NCBI RefSeq assembly: GCF_900109265.1
Contig: NZ_FNZM01000025.1
Coordinates: forward strand, 1-64,000
Direction of reading: 5' to 3'
Origin: Paraburkholderia tropica
Lineage (GTDB): Bacteria; Pseudomonadota; Gammaproteobacteria; Burkholderiales; Burkholderiaceae
Length of the DNA: 64,000 nucleotides
Under the pieces are notes generated by a model. It made no database searches. It was given only the letters and a program-made list of their open reading frames with translations, and was not told the DNA's origin. Made by a program: the position numbers and the translations under genes. Positions 1 through 8,820 of this stretch are shown here, in pieces. The stretch's first letter is position 1, and each line of letters starts with the position of its first letter.

Positions 1-55
1 CGCGTTGAAGTACCGCTCACCACGAGCGTTTCGGCGCACGACGGAATCAGCAACC

Positions 56-1606
56 TTAGTGTGAAGCTGTGTCCGGGATTACAGGGGCAACTCCAGTTAC
101 TGTGCAGCCGCCATTCGGTGTGCAGACGATGACCGATGGCGTAACAACCGCGCCCGCCGAGCCAGAAGGAGTATTGCCTCCGTCGTTCGCCTGCACAAGC
201 GGATTGGCGTCAGCGGGTGGATTCTGCCCGTTATGCGCCTGCACCTGACCTATTACTCCGCTGACCGTCGAGCTGATGGCATTACTGACCTTCTGCCTTG
301 CTTGTTGGACAGCGTTATATGCGGACACAATCTGCTGACCGAGCGCGTCCAGTTCCGTCTTTGCGGCCTCGTCGCCCTTGTCGTTGTTCTCGTTATAGAG
401 ATTGACGCTCGATCCCGTTGCCGCGCCGGCCGCCCCTCCGACAAGCGCGCCGCCTACACCGGCCAGCACGTTACCGGCGAGGTTGCCCAGTAACTGCGAA
501 TCTGTCGTATCCGCAACACCTTTACCTGCAGCCTTGATCTGGTCAGCGAGGAATGACGAGAGCCCCGCCCCCGCTGCTCCACCAGCCGCCGTAAAGCCGC
601 TACCGCCACCGAGCCCGCCAATCAGCGCGCCGCCGATAATCTGCAATTCCGCGCGGGAGCTTCCCCCTTCCAGCCATTGTTTCGCCGCCGCTGCGTCCGC
701 TGCAGCTGTTGCGAGGTCGCCACTTGCTAAGGCAGCCTTGCCCTCGGCGATCAGTTCGTCGCGTCTCGCGTCCGCATAGGTGCCAATTCCCTGGGCGACA
801 ACCTGACCAGCCACCTGCGCGGCCTGCATGAGGTCGCCCTGATCGGACAGCATCGCATTCACATCAGGCGTTTTAGACACGTTGCCGCTGGTATTCGTCG
901 TGTCGCGACTCAGGGTCGATACATCCTGCGTCTGCGCAGCCTGGTTCGTGATGCTGATCGCGCCTGCGCTGATCGCACTGCGCGTCGTCGCGCTATCGTC
1001 GCCGCTCTCGTCCTGCGAAATCATGGGGGACACCCCAGGGACACCCGCCACCGAAGCAGGCCCTGTCGCTTTGCCCGTACTGCCCCCAGCCGTGCTGCTT
1101 GTACCGAAGCCTGCCGAAATCCCGTTGCTGGCAGCGCTGTAGTGGGACGAATTGTCGATATTGCTGAATGTGAGCGTGCCCGTCGTGAACGCATTTTCTG
1201 ACTCGCCGGCATCGCTCGCAATATAGGCGCCCGTCAGGTTCGTGTTGCCGGCAACTGCGATATTGAAACCGCCGCTGCCCGCTTGAATGCCTGCCTGCTC
1301 GTTGACCTGCCCATAGTTCGAATCGGCGTGTCCGTTTTGCGCCGTAACGCTCACACTTGCACTGCGCTGGCTGCCAGAGACACTGAAACCAGAACTGCTC
1401 TGATGCGCGGCGCTCGAAGCCGTATCCTGGACGCTTTCAATATCGAGATTGCCACCGCCGACACCGCGCCGCCATTCACGTTCGAACCGATAATGTTCGT
1501 ATCGCCGCCGCTCACGATCGACACGCTGTTCGAGCCGGTGACGTGGGTGTTATTGACGGTCGTTTCCGTGTCGTTCGCGTCACCGTGCGAATTCGACAAC
1601 GAGGCC
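56..1606 (-). pseudogene. Filamentous haemagglutinin (FHA/CdiA-type) C-terminal remnant, frameshifted and truncated
   Basis: Two adjacent minus-strand frames form the C-terminal end of a filamentous haemagglutinin-type exoprotein. The upstream part (about 1606-1455) reads NTHVTGSNSVSIVSGGDTN and then GSNVNGG, the usual FHA repeat. The frame then jumps by two bases, and the expected continuation GGNLDIESVQDT appears in the next frame, which runs to a TAA at 56. The second part has Gly/Ala-rich segments (GGALIGGLGGG, GGALVGGAAGAA) typical of the pre-C-terminal region of these two-partner-secreted proteins, then a short tail with no recognised toxin domain. Full FHA proteins exceed 2000 residues; only about 500 remain. 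An in-frame TGA just upstream of 1606 ends the homology. No TpsB transporter or immunity gene is nearby, so this looks like a dead fragment. Confidence 0.75.
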
Positions 1607-2051
1607 TGTCAGGTTGCAAAACGACACAAACGACAATATGGGCCGCAAAGCGCCCACTGACTGCGGCGTCTCTAAATGTCCAAAACGGGTCAGCTACAGA
1701 AACTCAACGATTGACAGAGCCGCGATGGCAGCAGCACTCTCAGCTTCCGCGCGCCGGCCGACAAGGGACATTCGACTACGCCGCCTGAATTGCCGACACT
1801 CGCATGACCACAATTCCCTGGAGAGGCGAATTGCTTCGGGTCGGCAGTACACACTGCCGACTGCCCGATTTCCGACGGTGAATTTGAAGAGCGGGCTGAC
1901 ACAGCCCTCCCAGAAGAGACCCACGCGGAGAGTCATAGACACGCCCGTGCGTTCCGCCGACATCTGATCCACTTATGCGACAATTTCCGCCAAATCTAAA
2001 GCCGAAAGCGAAGGGCAGCGCTGCCGCCAACGCATACCATCCGGTGGAACC
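1607..2051. other. Interval without a supported gene
   Basis: About 445 bases of lower GC lie between the haemagglutinin remnant and the next gene. Short open frames exist on both strands, but none has a convincing ribosome binding site or a sequence I recognise. The abrupt end of haemagglutinin homology near 1606 makes this a likely rearrangement junction. Confidence 0.5.
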
Positions 2052-2774
2052 ATGCTTAAAGACGATGTTCAAGCGGTCTTGGATACTTATTATGCAAGAG
2101 CGCTTGCCGCGGCCAAGTCCGGCTTGATTCAATATTTTCACGAGCTGTCGGCGCCGTTTCTCCTGAGCGTATCTCAGGCTTACCTCGATGCGCCCGTCCG
2201 GGTCATGTTCATCGGGAAGGAAACTAACGGGTGGTGTGGCAAGCTCGGAGCCTTTTACGAGCGCCCGGACATGATCGACATCGCGAGGGCTCGCTACGAG
2301 GATCAACATGCCCGTGGCACCGGTAATAGTGAGTTATTGCGGCAATGGCAGCGATTCGCCGACGCGTTCGCGAGAGGCGACCGAGCCGCTGTTTGCTGGA
2401 ACAACCTAATGAAAATGGACTGGCACCGTCCGAAACGCGCCTATTCCAGAACCTCGATCGGTCATTCCGCACATTTGTTTGATTTTTCGGTAGCAACCGT
2501 CAAGTTCGAAATCGAATTGCTTAAACCGGATCTCATCATTTTCGGTAGCGGCCACACGTACGATCGCGCCTTGAAAGCTGTGCTTCCCGAACGCCAGACT
2601 GTGAAGGTCGAGCCAAAAGCTCTTTGGCACTTCCGGTCGAATGGCATCGAGTGTTTCAGGACATTCCATCCTGGCGCACGGGATAAGCACGTCAAAAAGC
2701 ACTACCGGGAAATTATTGACACCGCTTCGAACGCATTTGAGGAGCGCCTGCCGATGCGGAAAGCTTCGGCATAG
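2052..2774 (+). CDS. Uracil-DNA-glycosylase-superfamily-like protein of unknown function
   Basis: A 240-residue cytoplasmic protein. It carries features typical of the uracil-DNA-glycosylase-like fold: an early loop VMFIGKETNGW (about residues 50-60), a central strand PDLIIFGSG (about 160-168) and a late RTFHPGARDKHV motif (about 202-213) with an HP pair where these enzymes place a catalytic or DNA-contacting His. Family assignment is from motif pattern only, and the canonical GxDPYH and HPSP motifs of classical UDG are not present. It is a lone gene with GC content lower than its neighbours, next to a haemagglutinin remnant, so it is probably accessory. Substrate and role are unknown. A purine-rich stretch just before the ATG may act as a weak ribosome binding site. 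Confidence 0.65.
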   Translation: MLKDDVQAVLDTYYARALAAAKSGLIQYFHELSAPFLLSVSQAYLDAPVRVMFIGKETNGWCGKLGAFYERPDMIDIARARYEDQHARGTGNSELLRQWQRFADAFARGDRAAVCWNNLMKMDWHRPKRAYSRTSIGHSAHLFDFSVATVKFEIELLKPDLIIFGSGHTYDRALKAVLPERQTVKVEPKALWHFRSNGIECFRTFHPGARDKHVKKHYREIIDTASNAFEERLPMRKASA

Positions 2775-3109
2775 CGACGTTATTTCAATACTCTTCAACA
2801 CGGTCGTGCGACGGGTCGGCTGCTGTGTGGACGATACGGAACGCGGCCCAATGTGGGCCTTCCCGTGCTCACGCGTCGGCTTGCCGAGCCCTGCCGGGCG
2901 CCATCGGGATTACACCGGAGGTGCTCTGCGGAGCGGCGAGGTATCGCTGAGTCAATTGTCGCTAGTCCGCCGCCATGAGGCGGGACGGCAAGGCGCTGAA
3001 AACCTTGCTTCACATGACTTCCGGCGCTTGTTTCCTGCACATATCGACGACGTTTCGCTAACTATCGCTGCGTAGAAGTCGACGCACGCACGCCGCCCGG
3101 CAAGTCCAC
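2775..3109. other. Interval without a supported gene; small hairpin
   Basis: No credible coding region is seen. A small perfect hairpin, GGCCCA-ATG-TGGGCC at 2845-2859, lies downstream of the preceding gene and could weakly terminate it. The minus strand has a readable but stop-interrupted frame that may be decayed coding sequence. I cannot name its origin. Confidence 0.4.
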
Positions 3110-4552
3110 TCACGCCTGCGCCTGCGCCATGAGCGCGCGCACGGCATTTCGCGCTTCGCGCCCGAGTTCGACCATGTCGAGCCCTGGAATGGTGTCGTCG
3201 ACCACCACGGTCTGGCCTGCCGCGAACAACGCCTTCAACGCGGGCCGCCCGCCGCTCGCCACCGGGCCGATGGCCGGATCGTGCAAGCCAAAATAGCGCG
3301 GATCGTCGAGCCGGTAGATCGCGAGATCGGCGGGCGCGCCGGGCGCGATGCAGCCGAGATCCGTCAGGCCGAGCACGTGCGCGCCCCCCGCCGTGCCCCA
3401 GTGAATCACGTCTTCCACACTCGCCGCGTGCGCCCCGCCCTCGAAGCTGCCGCCCGCATACTCGGGACGCGCCGCCATGCCCACGCGGGCGCGCTGCGCG
3501 AGCCACGTCATATGTACCTCCGAAATCATGTCGGCGGCCTCGTTGGATGCCGCGCCGTCCACGCCGATCGAGACAGGCGCGCCCGCCTCCGCCAGTTCGG
3601 TCAGCGCGCAGATGCCGCTGCCAAGCCGCCCGTTGCTTTGCGGACAGTGCGCCACGCCCGTGCGCGTCTGGCCGAGCATGGCGATCTCGTCCGCGTCGAG
3701 CTTGACGAGATGGGCGAACCAGACGTCGTCGCCAAGCCAGTCGTATTCGCCGCAGAACGCCACGGGCGAGCAGCCGTGCATCGTCCGCGCGCTGTCCTGA
3801 TACGAAACCGTCTCCGACAGATGGCTGTGCAGGCGCAGGCCGAGCCGCCGCGCGAACGCCGCGCTCTCGCGCATCTGCTGCGGCGAAATCGAATAGAGCA
3901 CCGTGGTCGGCGCCATGACGACGCGGCGCGACGCGCGCGGCGACGGATCGTGATAGCGCGCGGCCAGCCGCTCGATATCGGCGAGATAGTCGTCGAAAGA
4001 CTCGGGACGCAAGGCCGTCGGCAATTCGGCCTCGAGCTGGCGCGTGCGCGTCGCGCCGCCGCGCAGCAGCACGAAACGCAGACCCAGCCGCTCGGCCTCG
4101 TCGAAGAGAATCGCCGAGCTGTCGAACGGCATCTGCGGGTAGTACAGGTAATTGTGATCCGCGACCGTCGCGCAACCCGAGCGCGCCAGCTCGATCAGGC
4201 CGATGCGCGCCGCCAGCCGGAATCGCGCTTCGTCGAAGCCCGCACGAAACCGGTACGGCGTGGCCGCGAGCCAGGGCGTGAGGCTCGCGTCGAGCCCCGC
4301 GCGGTCGCCCTTGAGCAGCGACTGGAACAGATGGTGGTGGGTGTTCACCCACGCCGGGTAGATCACGCAGTCGGTTGCGTCGATCACGCGCTCGCCCGGC
4401 AGCGGCGCGAGCGCGCCAATCGCTTCGATGCTGTCGCCGCGCAAGCGGATGTCGGGACCGGCGAGCCGCGTCGCGTCGCCCGCGCGCGGGTCGCCGCCCG
4501 TCATGATCGCGGCGGCATGGCGGATCAGCGTGGTGGAAATCGTGGATGTCAT
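3110..4552 (-). CDS. Amidohydrolase-family deaminase, AtzB/TrzN/8-oxoguanine deaminase-like
   Basis: A 480-residue cytosolic metal-dependent hydrolase. An N-terminal beta-sandwich strand is followed by the metal-binding NTHHHLFQ motif (about residue 70), a His in LHSHLSET (about 220), the signature AHCPQSNGRLGSG (about 285) and the metal Asp in GVDGAASNE (about 320). The last two are characteristic of the 8-oxoguanine deaminase / hydroxydechloroatrazine ethylaminohydrolase branch, which removes amino or alkylamino groups from purine- or triazine-like rings. I chose the start at 4552 because GAGGCG lies 7 bases upstream; an upstream ATG at 4597 has no better site. It is the last gene of a minus-strand run with an ABC importer and a Rieske oxygenase, suggesting that it deaminates the imported or demethylated heterocycle. 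The exact substrate is not determinable from sequence. Confidence 0.85.
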   Translation of the reverse strand: MTSTISTTLIRHAAAIMTGGDPRAGDATRLAGPDIRLRGDSIEAIGALAPLPGERVIDATDCVIYPAWVNTHHHLFQSLLKGDRAGLDASLTPWLAATPYRFRAGFDEARFRLAARIGLIELARSGCATVADHNYLYYPQMPFDSSAILFDEAERLGLRFVLLRGGATRTRQLEAELPTALRPESFDDYLADIERLAARYHDPSPRASRRVVMAPTTVLYSISPQQMRESAAFARRLGLRLHSHLSETVSYQDSARTMHGCSPVAFCGEYDWLGDDVWFAHLVKLDADEIAMLGQTRTGVAHCPQSNGRLGSGICALTELAEAGAPVSIGVDGAASNEAADMISEVHMTWLAQRARVGMAARPEYAGGSFEGGAHAASVEDVIHWGTAGGAHVLGLTDLGCIAPGAPADLAIYRLDDPRYFGLHDPAIGPVASGGRPALKALFAAGQTVVVDDTIPGLDMVELGREARNAVRALMAQAQA

Positions 4553-4609
4553 CGGTGACGCCTCATGAAAATGCCTTTGCGTTGATTGTCCGGCCATCGA
4601 CCGCTCGCT

Positions 4610-5482
4610 CTACAGTTCGCTCTCGTGCCAGCCGCGCAGGCAAACCCGCGACAGCCACACGGTCATGCCGAACAGCAGCACGCCCGTCACGGTGATCAGC
4701 AGCAGCGCGGCGAACAGACGCGGAATGTTGAGCTGAAAGCCCGCTTGCAGGATCTGATACGCAAGCCCCGCCCCGCTGCCGCCCGTGCCCGCGACGAACT
4801 CGGCCACCACGGCGCCGATCAGCGAAAGCCCGCTGGAAATGCGCAGCCCGCCGAAGAAATACGGCAGCGCGCTCGGAATGCGCAGGCGCACGAGCGTCTG
4901 CCAGCGTGTCGCGCGATGAATCCGGAACAGATTGACGAGCCCCGGGTTCACGCTGCGCAGTCCGAGCGCCGTGTTGGAGATGACCGGAAAGAGTGCGACC
5001 AGCATCGCGCAGACGACCAGCGCCGCCGTCGTGTTCTTGACCCAGATGATGATCAGCGGCGCAATCGCCACGACCGGCGTGACCTGCAACAGGATCGCAT
5101 AGGGAAACAGGCTCGCCTCGATCAGCGGACTCTGCACGAACAGCAACGCGATCGCCACGCCCAGCACCGTCGCCACGGCGAAAGCGAGCAGCGTGATCTT
5201 GAGCGTCGCGAGCAGGCTCGCGAACAGCATCGGCCAGTCCTGCACCAGTTGCTGCACGATCGCGGCCGGCGACGGCACGAGATACGCCGGCACCGCGCCG
5301 AGCGTACACCACGCCTGCCAGATACCGAGCATCAGAAAGCCCACGCACCAGGGCGCCAGCGCGCGCGCCACGCCGGGGCGGCGCAGCAGCGGCACGCGCT
5401 CGCGCGCGGCGGTCGTGGCTGCCCCGGCGGTTTCACCGGCCGCGCGCGCGATGCGCAGCGGCTGCACGGTTTGTCCGCTCAT
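4610..5482 (-). CDS. ABC transporter permease, SsuC/TauC/ThiX-type
   Basis: A 290-residue inner-membrane permease with about six hydrophobic segments, starting with a helix around APWCVGFLMLGIW. The BPD-type EAA loop lies in the stretch after LFRIHRATRWQTL and contains LRIPSALPYFFGGLRIS. This is the SsuC/TauC/ThiX class, which pairs with NMT1-type binding proteins to import sulfonates, pyrimidine precursors or aromatic and N-heterocyclic compounds. Its ATG overlaps the stop of the upstream ATPase gene (ATGA), and the cognate binding protein is two genes further upstream. Substrate specificity is inferred from operon context to be the compound attacked by the neighbouring Rieske oxygenase and deaminase. 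Confidence 0.9.
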   Translation of the reverse strand: MSGQTVQPLRIARAAGETAGAATTAARERVPLLRRPGVARALAPWCVGFLMLGIWQAWCTLGAVPAYLVPSPAAIVQQLVQDWPMLFASLLATLKITLLAFAVATVLGVAIALLFVQSPLIEASLFPYAILLQVTPVVAIAPLIIIWVKNTTAALVVCAMLVALFPVISNTALGLRSVNPGLVNLFRIHRATRWQTLVRLRIPSALPYFFGGLRISSGLSLIGAVVAEFVAGTGGSGAGLAYQILQAGFQLNIPRLFAALLLITVTGVLLFGMTVWLSRVCLRGWHESEL

Positions 5483-6282
5483 GATTGCACCTCGCTGTCC
5501 TCGTCGATCTGCGACGCGGCGTGCGCGTCGGCAATGCGTTTCGAAAGCGCGCACGTATGTTCGATAAACGGCGTGCTGATTCGCCAGTCGTCGTCGCGCG
5601 CGGCGGGCCCGTCGATCGGCACATCGGCGATCACGCGGCCCGGCCGCGCCTGCATGACCACCACGCGGCTCGACAGAAATACCGCTTCCTGGATGCTGTG
5701 CGTGACGAACACGACCGTCATCGCGCGGCGCAGCCAGAGCGCGCGCAGATCGCTGTCGAGCCGGTTGCGGGTGAATTCGTCGAGCGCGCCGAACGGTTCG
5801 TCGAGCAGCAGCAGATCGGGCTCCGTGACGAGCGCGCGGGCCAGCGACGCGCGCATCTGCATTCCGCCCGACAACTCGCGCGGCCGCGCGGCGCAGAACT
5901 TGCCGAGCCCCACGCCTTCGAGCGCCTCGCATGCGCGCGCCTGCGCCTCGCGGCGCGGCACGCCCGCGAGATCGAGCGGCAGCCGCACGTTCTCGGCGAC
6001 CGTCGCCCACGGCATCAAGGTCGCCTCCTGAAACACGAACGAGAGCCGCCGCCCCGGTGCGCCCACCGTCGCGAACGGGCCGCCCCACCAGCGCAGATGG
6101 CCGTGCGTGGGCGTTTCGATGCCCGCGAACATCTTGAGCAAGGTGCTCTTGCCGCAACCCGACGGCCCCAGCAGCGAGACGAACTCGCCCGGCTCGATGT
6201 CGAGCCTCACGTCGTCGAGCGCGACGGTGCCGTTCGGATAGCACTTGTCCACGCGCTGCACTGCAAGCAAAGGAATCGACAT
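5479..6282 (-). CDS. ABC transporter ATP-binding protein, SsuB/TauB-type
   Basis: A 267-residue nucleotide-binding subunit: Walker A GPSGCGKST (about residues 42-50), Q-loop FQEATLMPW, signature LSGGMQMR, Walker B LLLLDEPFGALDE and switch His in FVTHSIQEA. All elements needed for ATP hydrolysis are present. The start at 6282 is set by a strong GGAGG seven bases upstream; the open frame extends further but has no better site. The gene begins only two bases after the Rieske oxygenase stop and overlaps the permease start by four bases, so the three are translationally coupled. It powers the NMT1-type importer of this locus. Confidence 0.93.
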   Translation of the reverse strand: MSIPLLAVQRVDKCYPNGTVALDDVRLDIEPGEFVSLLGPSGCGKSTLLKMFAGIETPTHGHLRWWGGPFATVGAPGRRLSFVFQEATLMPWATVAENVRLPLDLAGVPRREAQARACEALEGVGLGKFCAARPRELSGGMQMRASLARALVTEPDLLLLDEPFGALDEFTRNRLDSDLRALWLRRAMTVVFVTHSIQEAVFLSSRVVVMQARPGRVIADVPIDGPAARDDDWRISTPFIEHTCALSKRIADAHAASQIDEDSEVQS

Positions 6283-6284
6283 GA

Positions 6285-7319
6285 TCAGACCTCCGTTTCG
6301 ATACGGAACACTTCGCGCTCGCCATGCGTTTCGAGCAGCTTGAGCAGCATGCGGCGCATCAGCAGGCCTGGCTGATCCGATTCCATGTGGCACTCCTGCT
6401 GGCGACGCACGTCGATGCAGGCGTCGTAGTCCGTTGCTTCGAGAATGTCGCGGTCTTCATCCGTGATCGGGCGGTCCCAGTCGATCAGCTCCTGCGTCGA
6501 GCACGCGTCCTCGGTGTCGTTGCGATAGAGCCATTGCGACAGCATGATCGTGCGGTCGTCGATCGGCGTCGCGCAGTTGTAGATAATGTGATGCACGCCG
6601 CTCGCCGGATACACGCAACCAAAACGCCGCGCGAACGGCATGAACCAGCGGTTCAGCAGATGGCGTTCGGTGATCTCCTCGGTCGTGCCGGTGATGCGAT
6701 GGCTGGCGGCCGGATTGCGCACGGGCACGTGCGTTTCGGCTTCGAAGCCCCAATCGTTGGGCCGGAATGCGTATTTCGACGGTTTCGGGCTGCTGAACAA
6801 GCCGAAGTTGGCCTTGTGCACGAAGCTGAAATGCGAGTTGTCGAAGGAGTTCTCCATCATGCGCAACGGGCTCGTTTGCCAGCGCTCGTAGAACTGCAGG
6901 ATGCGCCGATAGCCGCCCGCGGTTTCCTCGGGAAAGTCGGGAATCGGCTGCAACGGTTCGTCGAGCGCGACCCACGCATAGCCGTAGCGCGCCTCGCAGC
7001 GATACGCGGGCACCACGGCGCGCGACGGAATGGCGGCGCCGTCGTTCTGCGGAATCTTCACGCAGCGGCCGCTGCAATCGTAGGTCCAGCCGTGATAACC
7101 GCAGGCGATGTTGCCGTCGTCGTCGACGAAGCCTTTCGAGAGTTTCGCCGTGCGATGGCAGCAGCGGTCGCGCAGCGCGTGCGGCTGCCCGTCGGCGCCC
7201 TTCCAGAGCACGATCGGTTCGCCGAGCAGCGTGAACGGTTGCGGGCCCGCGTCGAGTTGCGACAGCGGCATGATGGCGTACCAGAAGCGGCGCAGCACTT
7301 TCTGTTGCGTGACGAGCAT
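6285..7319 (-). CDS. Rieske non-haem iron oxygenase, complete (vanillate/caffeine demethylase-like alpha subunit)
   Basis: A 344-residue oxygenase. The N-terminal Rieske [2Fe-2S] site is complete: CCHR near residue 52, then CGYH near 71. The catalytic domain carries the mononuclear iron ligands in ENSFDNSHFSFVH (about residues 155-167) and an acidic ligand near CHMESDQPG. Length and layout match the class that includes vanillate O-demethylase and the NdmA/NdmB methylxanthine N-demethylases, which need an external reductase. The start at 7319 has AGAGGA upstream. It sits between the importer's binding protein and ATPase genes, so its substrate is presumably the imported molecule. It probably takes electrons from the Rieske-ferredoxin protein encoded at 9462-10637. 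Confidence 0.88.
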   Translation of the reverse strand: MLVTQQKVLRRFWYAIMPLSQLDAGPQPFTLLGEPIVLWKGADGQPHALRDRCCHRTAKLSKGFVDDDGNIACGYHGWTYDCSGRCVKIPQNDGAAIPSRAVVPAYRCEARYGYAWVALDEPLQPIPDFPEETAGGYRRILQFYERWQTSPLRMMENSFDNSHFSFVHKANFGLFSSPKPSKYAFRPNDWGFEAETHVPVRNPAASHRITGTTEEITERHLLNRWFMPFARRFGCVYPASGVHHIIYNCATPIDDRTIMLSQWLYRNDTEDACSTQELIDWDRPITDEDRDILEATDYDACIDVRRQQECHMESDQPGLLMRRMLLKLLETHGEREVFRIETEV

Positions 7320-7369
7320 GATGTGATCCTCTTGTTGTCCTCGTGATTGCCTTATCGCGCGCGCGAGGT

Positions 7370-8392
7370 TCAGGGCATGACCTTGAGGGTGTCGACGAAC
7401 TGGAGCGTGTAGGCGTTGCGGTAATCCGTATCGGACTTCAGCAGGCCCGCTTCGACCATGTAGTCGTAGGTGCGTTTCCAGCGCGCGTCCGTCATGGCGC
7501 CGATGCCGAGCGTCGCGGCGTCGCCGCCGGTAACGAGCCGCAGCTTCTTCATCTGCGCCACGCCGTAGGCGAGCTGGGCGTCGCTCATCTGCGGGTTGTC
7601 CTTCTTGATGAGCGCGTTGCCCGGCGCGGGATCGCTGAGATAGCTCTTCCAGCCTTCCATCGACGCCTTCACGAAGCGCGCGACCATCTCGGGCTTGTGC
7701 TTGAGCGTGTCGCGCATCGTCACGATCGTGGTGTTGTACGGCGGATAGCCCGCGTCGGCGAACAGGAAGAAGTGGGTTTTCACGTGCGCCGCGTCGGCCT
7801 GAAAGGTCTCCGAGGTGGGATAGGCCTGCATGGCCACGTCGCGATCCGCGTAGAACGGTTGCAGGTTGAACGTATAGGGGCGCGCCTGCGCGTCGCTGTA
7901 GCCGTACTTCGCCTTGAGCCACGGCCACCAGCTCGTGCGGCCCGAACCCGCCACGAGGATCGTCTTGCCCTTGAGATCGGCGAGCGTTTTTACGTCGTCG
8001 TGCGTGAGCATGCCCTGCGGATCGAACTGGAACGACGCGGCCACGGTCGTGACGGGAATCTTCGCCTCCACGGCCGACAGCACCTGGAAGTCGTAGCCGA
8101 GAATGAAGTCGGCCTGGCCGCCCGCCAGCAGTTGCAGCCCGTTGACCTGCGGGCCGCCCATGCGGATCGTCACGTCGAGCCCGTACTTCTTGTAGATGCC
8201 GGTCGCGACGGCCTGATAGAAGCCGCCGTGCTCCGCCTGCGCATACCAGCTCGTGAGGAGCGTGACGTGATCGTCGGCGCGGGCGGCGGTGGGCCAGGCC
8301 GTCATGAAAACCGACGCCAAAGCCGTCGACGCAAAAACACCGAGGAAACGCGCGAGCCGAAGCCAGCGCGCAACGCAAAGCAGGTTGCTCAT
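7370..8392 (-). CDS. ABC transporter substrate-binding protein, NMT1/SsuA-type
   Basis: A 340-residue periplasmic binding protein with an N-terminal signal sequence (arginines, a hydrophobic stretch FLGVFASTALASVF, then an AARA-D cleavage-like site). The mature part begins DDHVTLLTSWYAQAEHGGF, the usual NMT1/THI5-like opening, and keeps GGQADFILGYD in the first lobe. The start at 8392 has GGAG seven bases upstream. A second in-frame ATG at 8500 has an even stronger AAGGAG site and would add 36 residues before the signal peptide, so which start is used is uncertain. The gene heads the transporter/Rieske run and lies behind a sigma54-like promoter and three hairpins. Ligand unknown; the family binds thiamine precursors, sulfonates, purine-like and other small organics. 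Confidence 0.88.
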   Translation of the reverse strand: MSNLLCVARWLRLARFLGVFASTALASVFMTAWPTAARADDHVTLLTSWYAQAEHGGFYQAVATGIYKKYGLDVTIRMGGPQVNGLQLLAGGQADFILGYDFQVLSAVEAKIPVTTVAASFQFDPQGMLTHDDVKTLADLKGKTILVAGSGRTSWWPWLKAKYGYSDAQARPYTFNLQPFYADRDVAMQAYPTSETFQADAAHVKTHFFLFADAGYPPYNTTIVTMRDTLKHKPEMVARFVKASMEGWKSYLSDPAPGNALIKKDNPQMSDAQLAYGVAQMKKLRLVTGGDAATLGIGAMTDARWKRTYDYMVEAGLLKSDTDYRNAYTLQFVDTLKVMP

Positions 8393-8517
8393 GGGGAAAC
8401 TCCGGGTGCTGTGGGAAATGAAGGCGCGAAGCCGATCCGCGGCGCGTGTGTGCGCCGGTTCGGCAACGTCGTGGTGATGAATCGTCTGGGGCCGCTGCAT
8501 CGCTCGCTCCTTGTTGG

Positions 8518-8578
8518 CGGAATCCGACGATTCCGGTCAAACGCCGATCGATGATCGGCGTGGGCGCACGATGCGCCC
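8518..8578 (-). promoter_or_regulatory. Three consecutive perfect hairpins in the leader of the transporter/Rieske run
   Basis: Three back-to-back inverted repeats fill 61 bases: 8562-8578 (7-bp arms, 3-base loop), 8541-8561 (9-bp arms, 3-base loop) and 8518-8535 (7-bp arms, 4-base loop). The last ends about five bases before the AAGGAG at 8507-8512 that serves the ATG at 8500. Their density and closeness to the ribosome binding site suggest a structured leader or tandem operator. The loops do not match the ACGR loops of guanidine-II riboswitches. Confidence 0.5.
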
Positions 8579-8656
8579 CAAGAGCAATGCCCCACGGTGC
8601 CGGCTGCCTCGAAGGCCGTGCCGGTCGCTAGCCGCTTCTACTCTGTGCGGTGTTTC

Positions 8657-8674
8657 AAGCGAGCTTCGTGCCAG
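8657..8674 (-). promoter_or_regulatory. Candidate sigma54 (RpoN) promoter
   Basis: On the minus strand the sequence reads CTGGCACGAAGCTCGCTT. It matches the -24 element TGGCACG exactly and has the invariant GG and GC dinucleotides ten bases apart; the -12 part TCGCT is a partial match to TTGCA. Transcription would begin near 8645, giving a leader of about 145 bases to the ATG at 8500 that contains the three hairpins. Sigma54 control would fit nitrogen scavenging from a heterocycle. No enhancer-binding activator gene is in the window. Confidence 0.42.
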
Positions 8675-8820
8675 CTACGCACGAAACGCCGCATCCCTGC
8701 AATGACGTGGCGCAAAGCGCTGCATGCGCCACGGCGTCGCCGTTGGCGGCACCCTGGCTGGGCATCTAAGCACCAGAGGCGTGCGTGCATGCCCTCGCGC
8801 CCGCCAAACCACCGACGGTT

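Larger units (their letters stand above)
8393..8820. other. 428-base intergenic regulatory region
   Basis: The gap between the GST-like gene and the binding-protein gene splits the minus-strand locus into two transcription blocks. It holds the sigma54-like promoter and the hairpin leader described separately. I see no other supported gene in it. Confidence 0.6.

Noticed and set aside
4610..6325. A single long minus-strand frame that appears to fuse an unknown protein to the ABC permease
   Set aside because: The first half is an out-of-frame reading of the ATPase gene. The real permease starts at 5482 with the ATGA overlap.
8518..8578. Guanidine-II (mini-ykkC) riboswitch, because of tandem hairpins before a ribosome binding site
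   Set aside because: On the transcribed strand the loops read TCG, ATC and GTCG, not the required ACGR.
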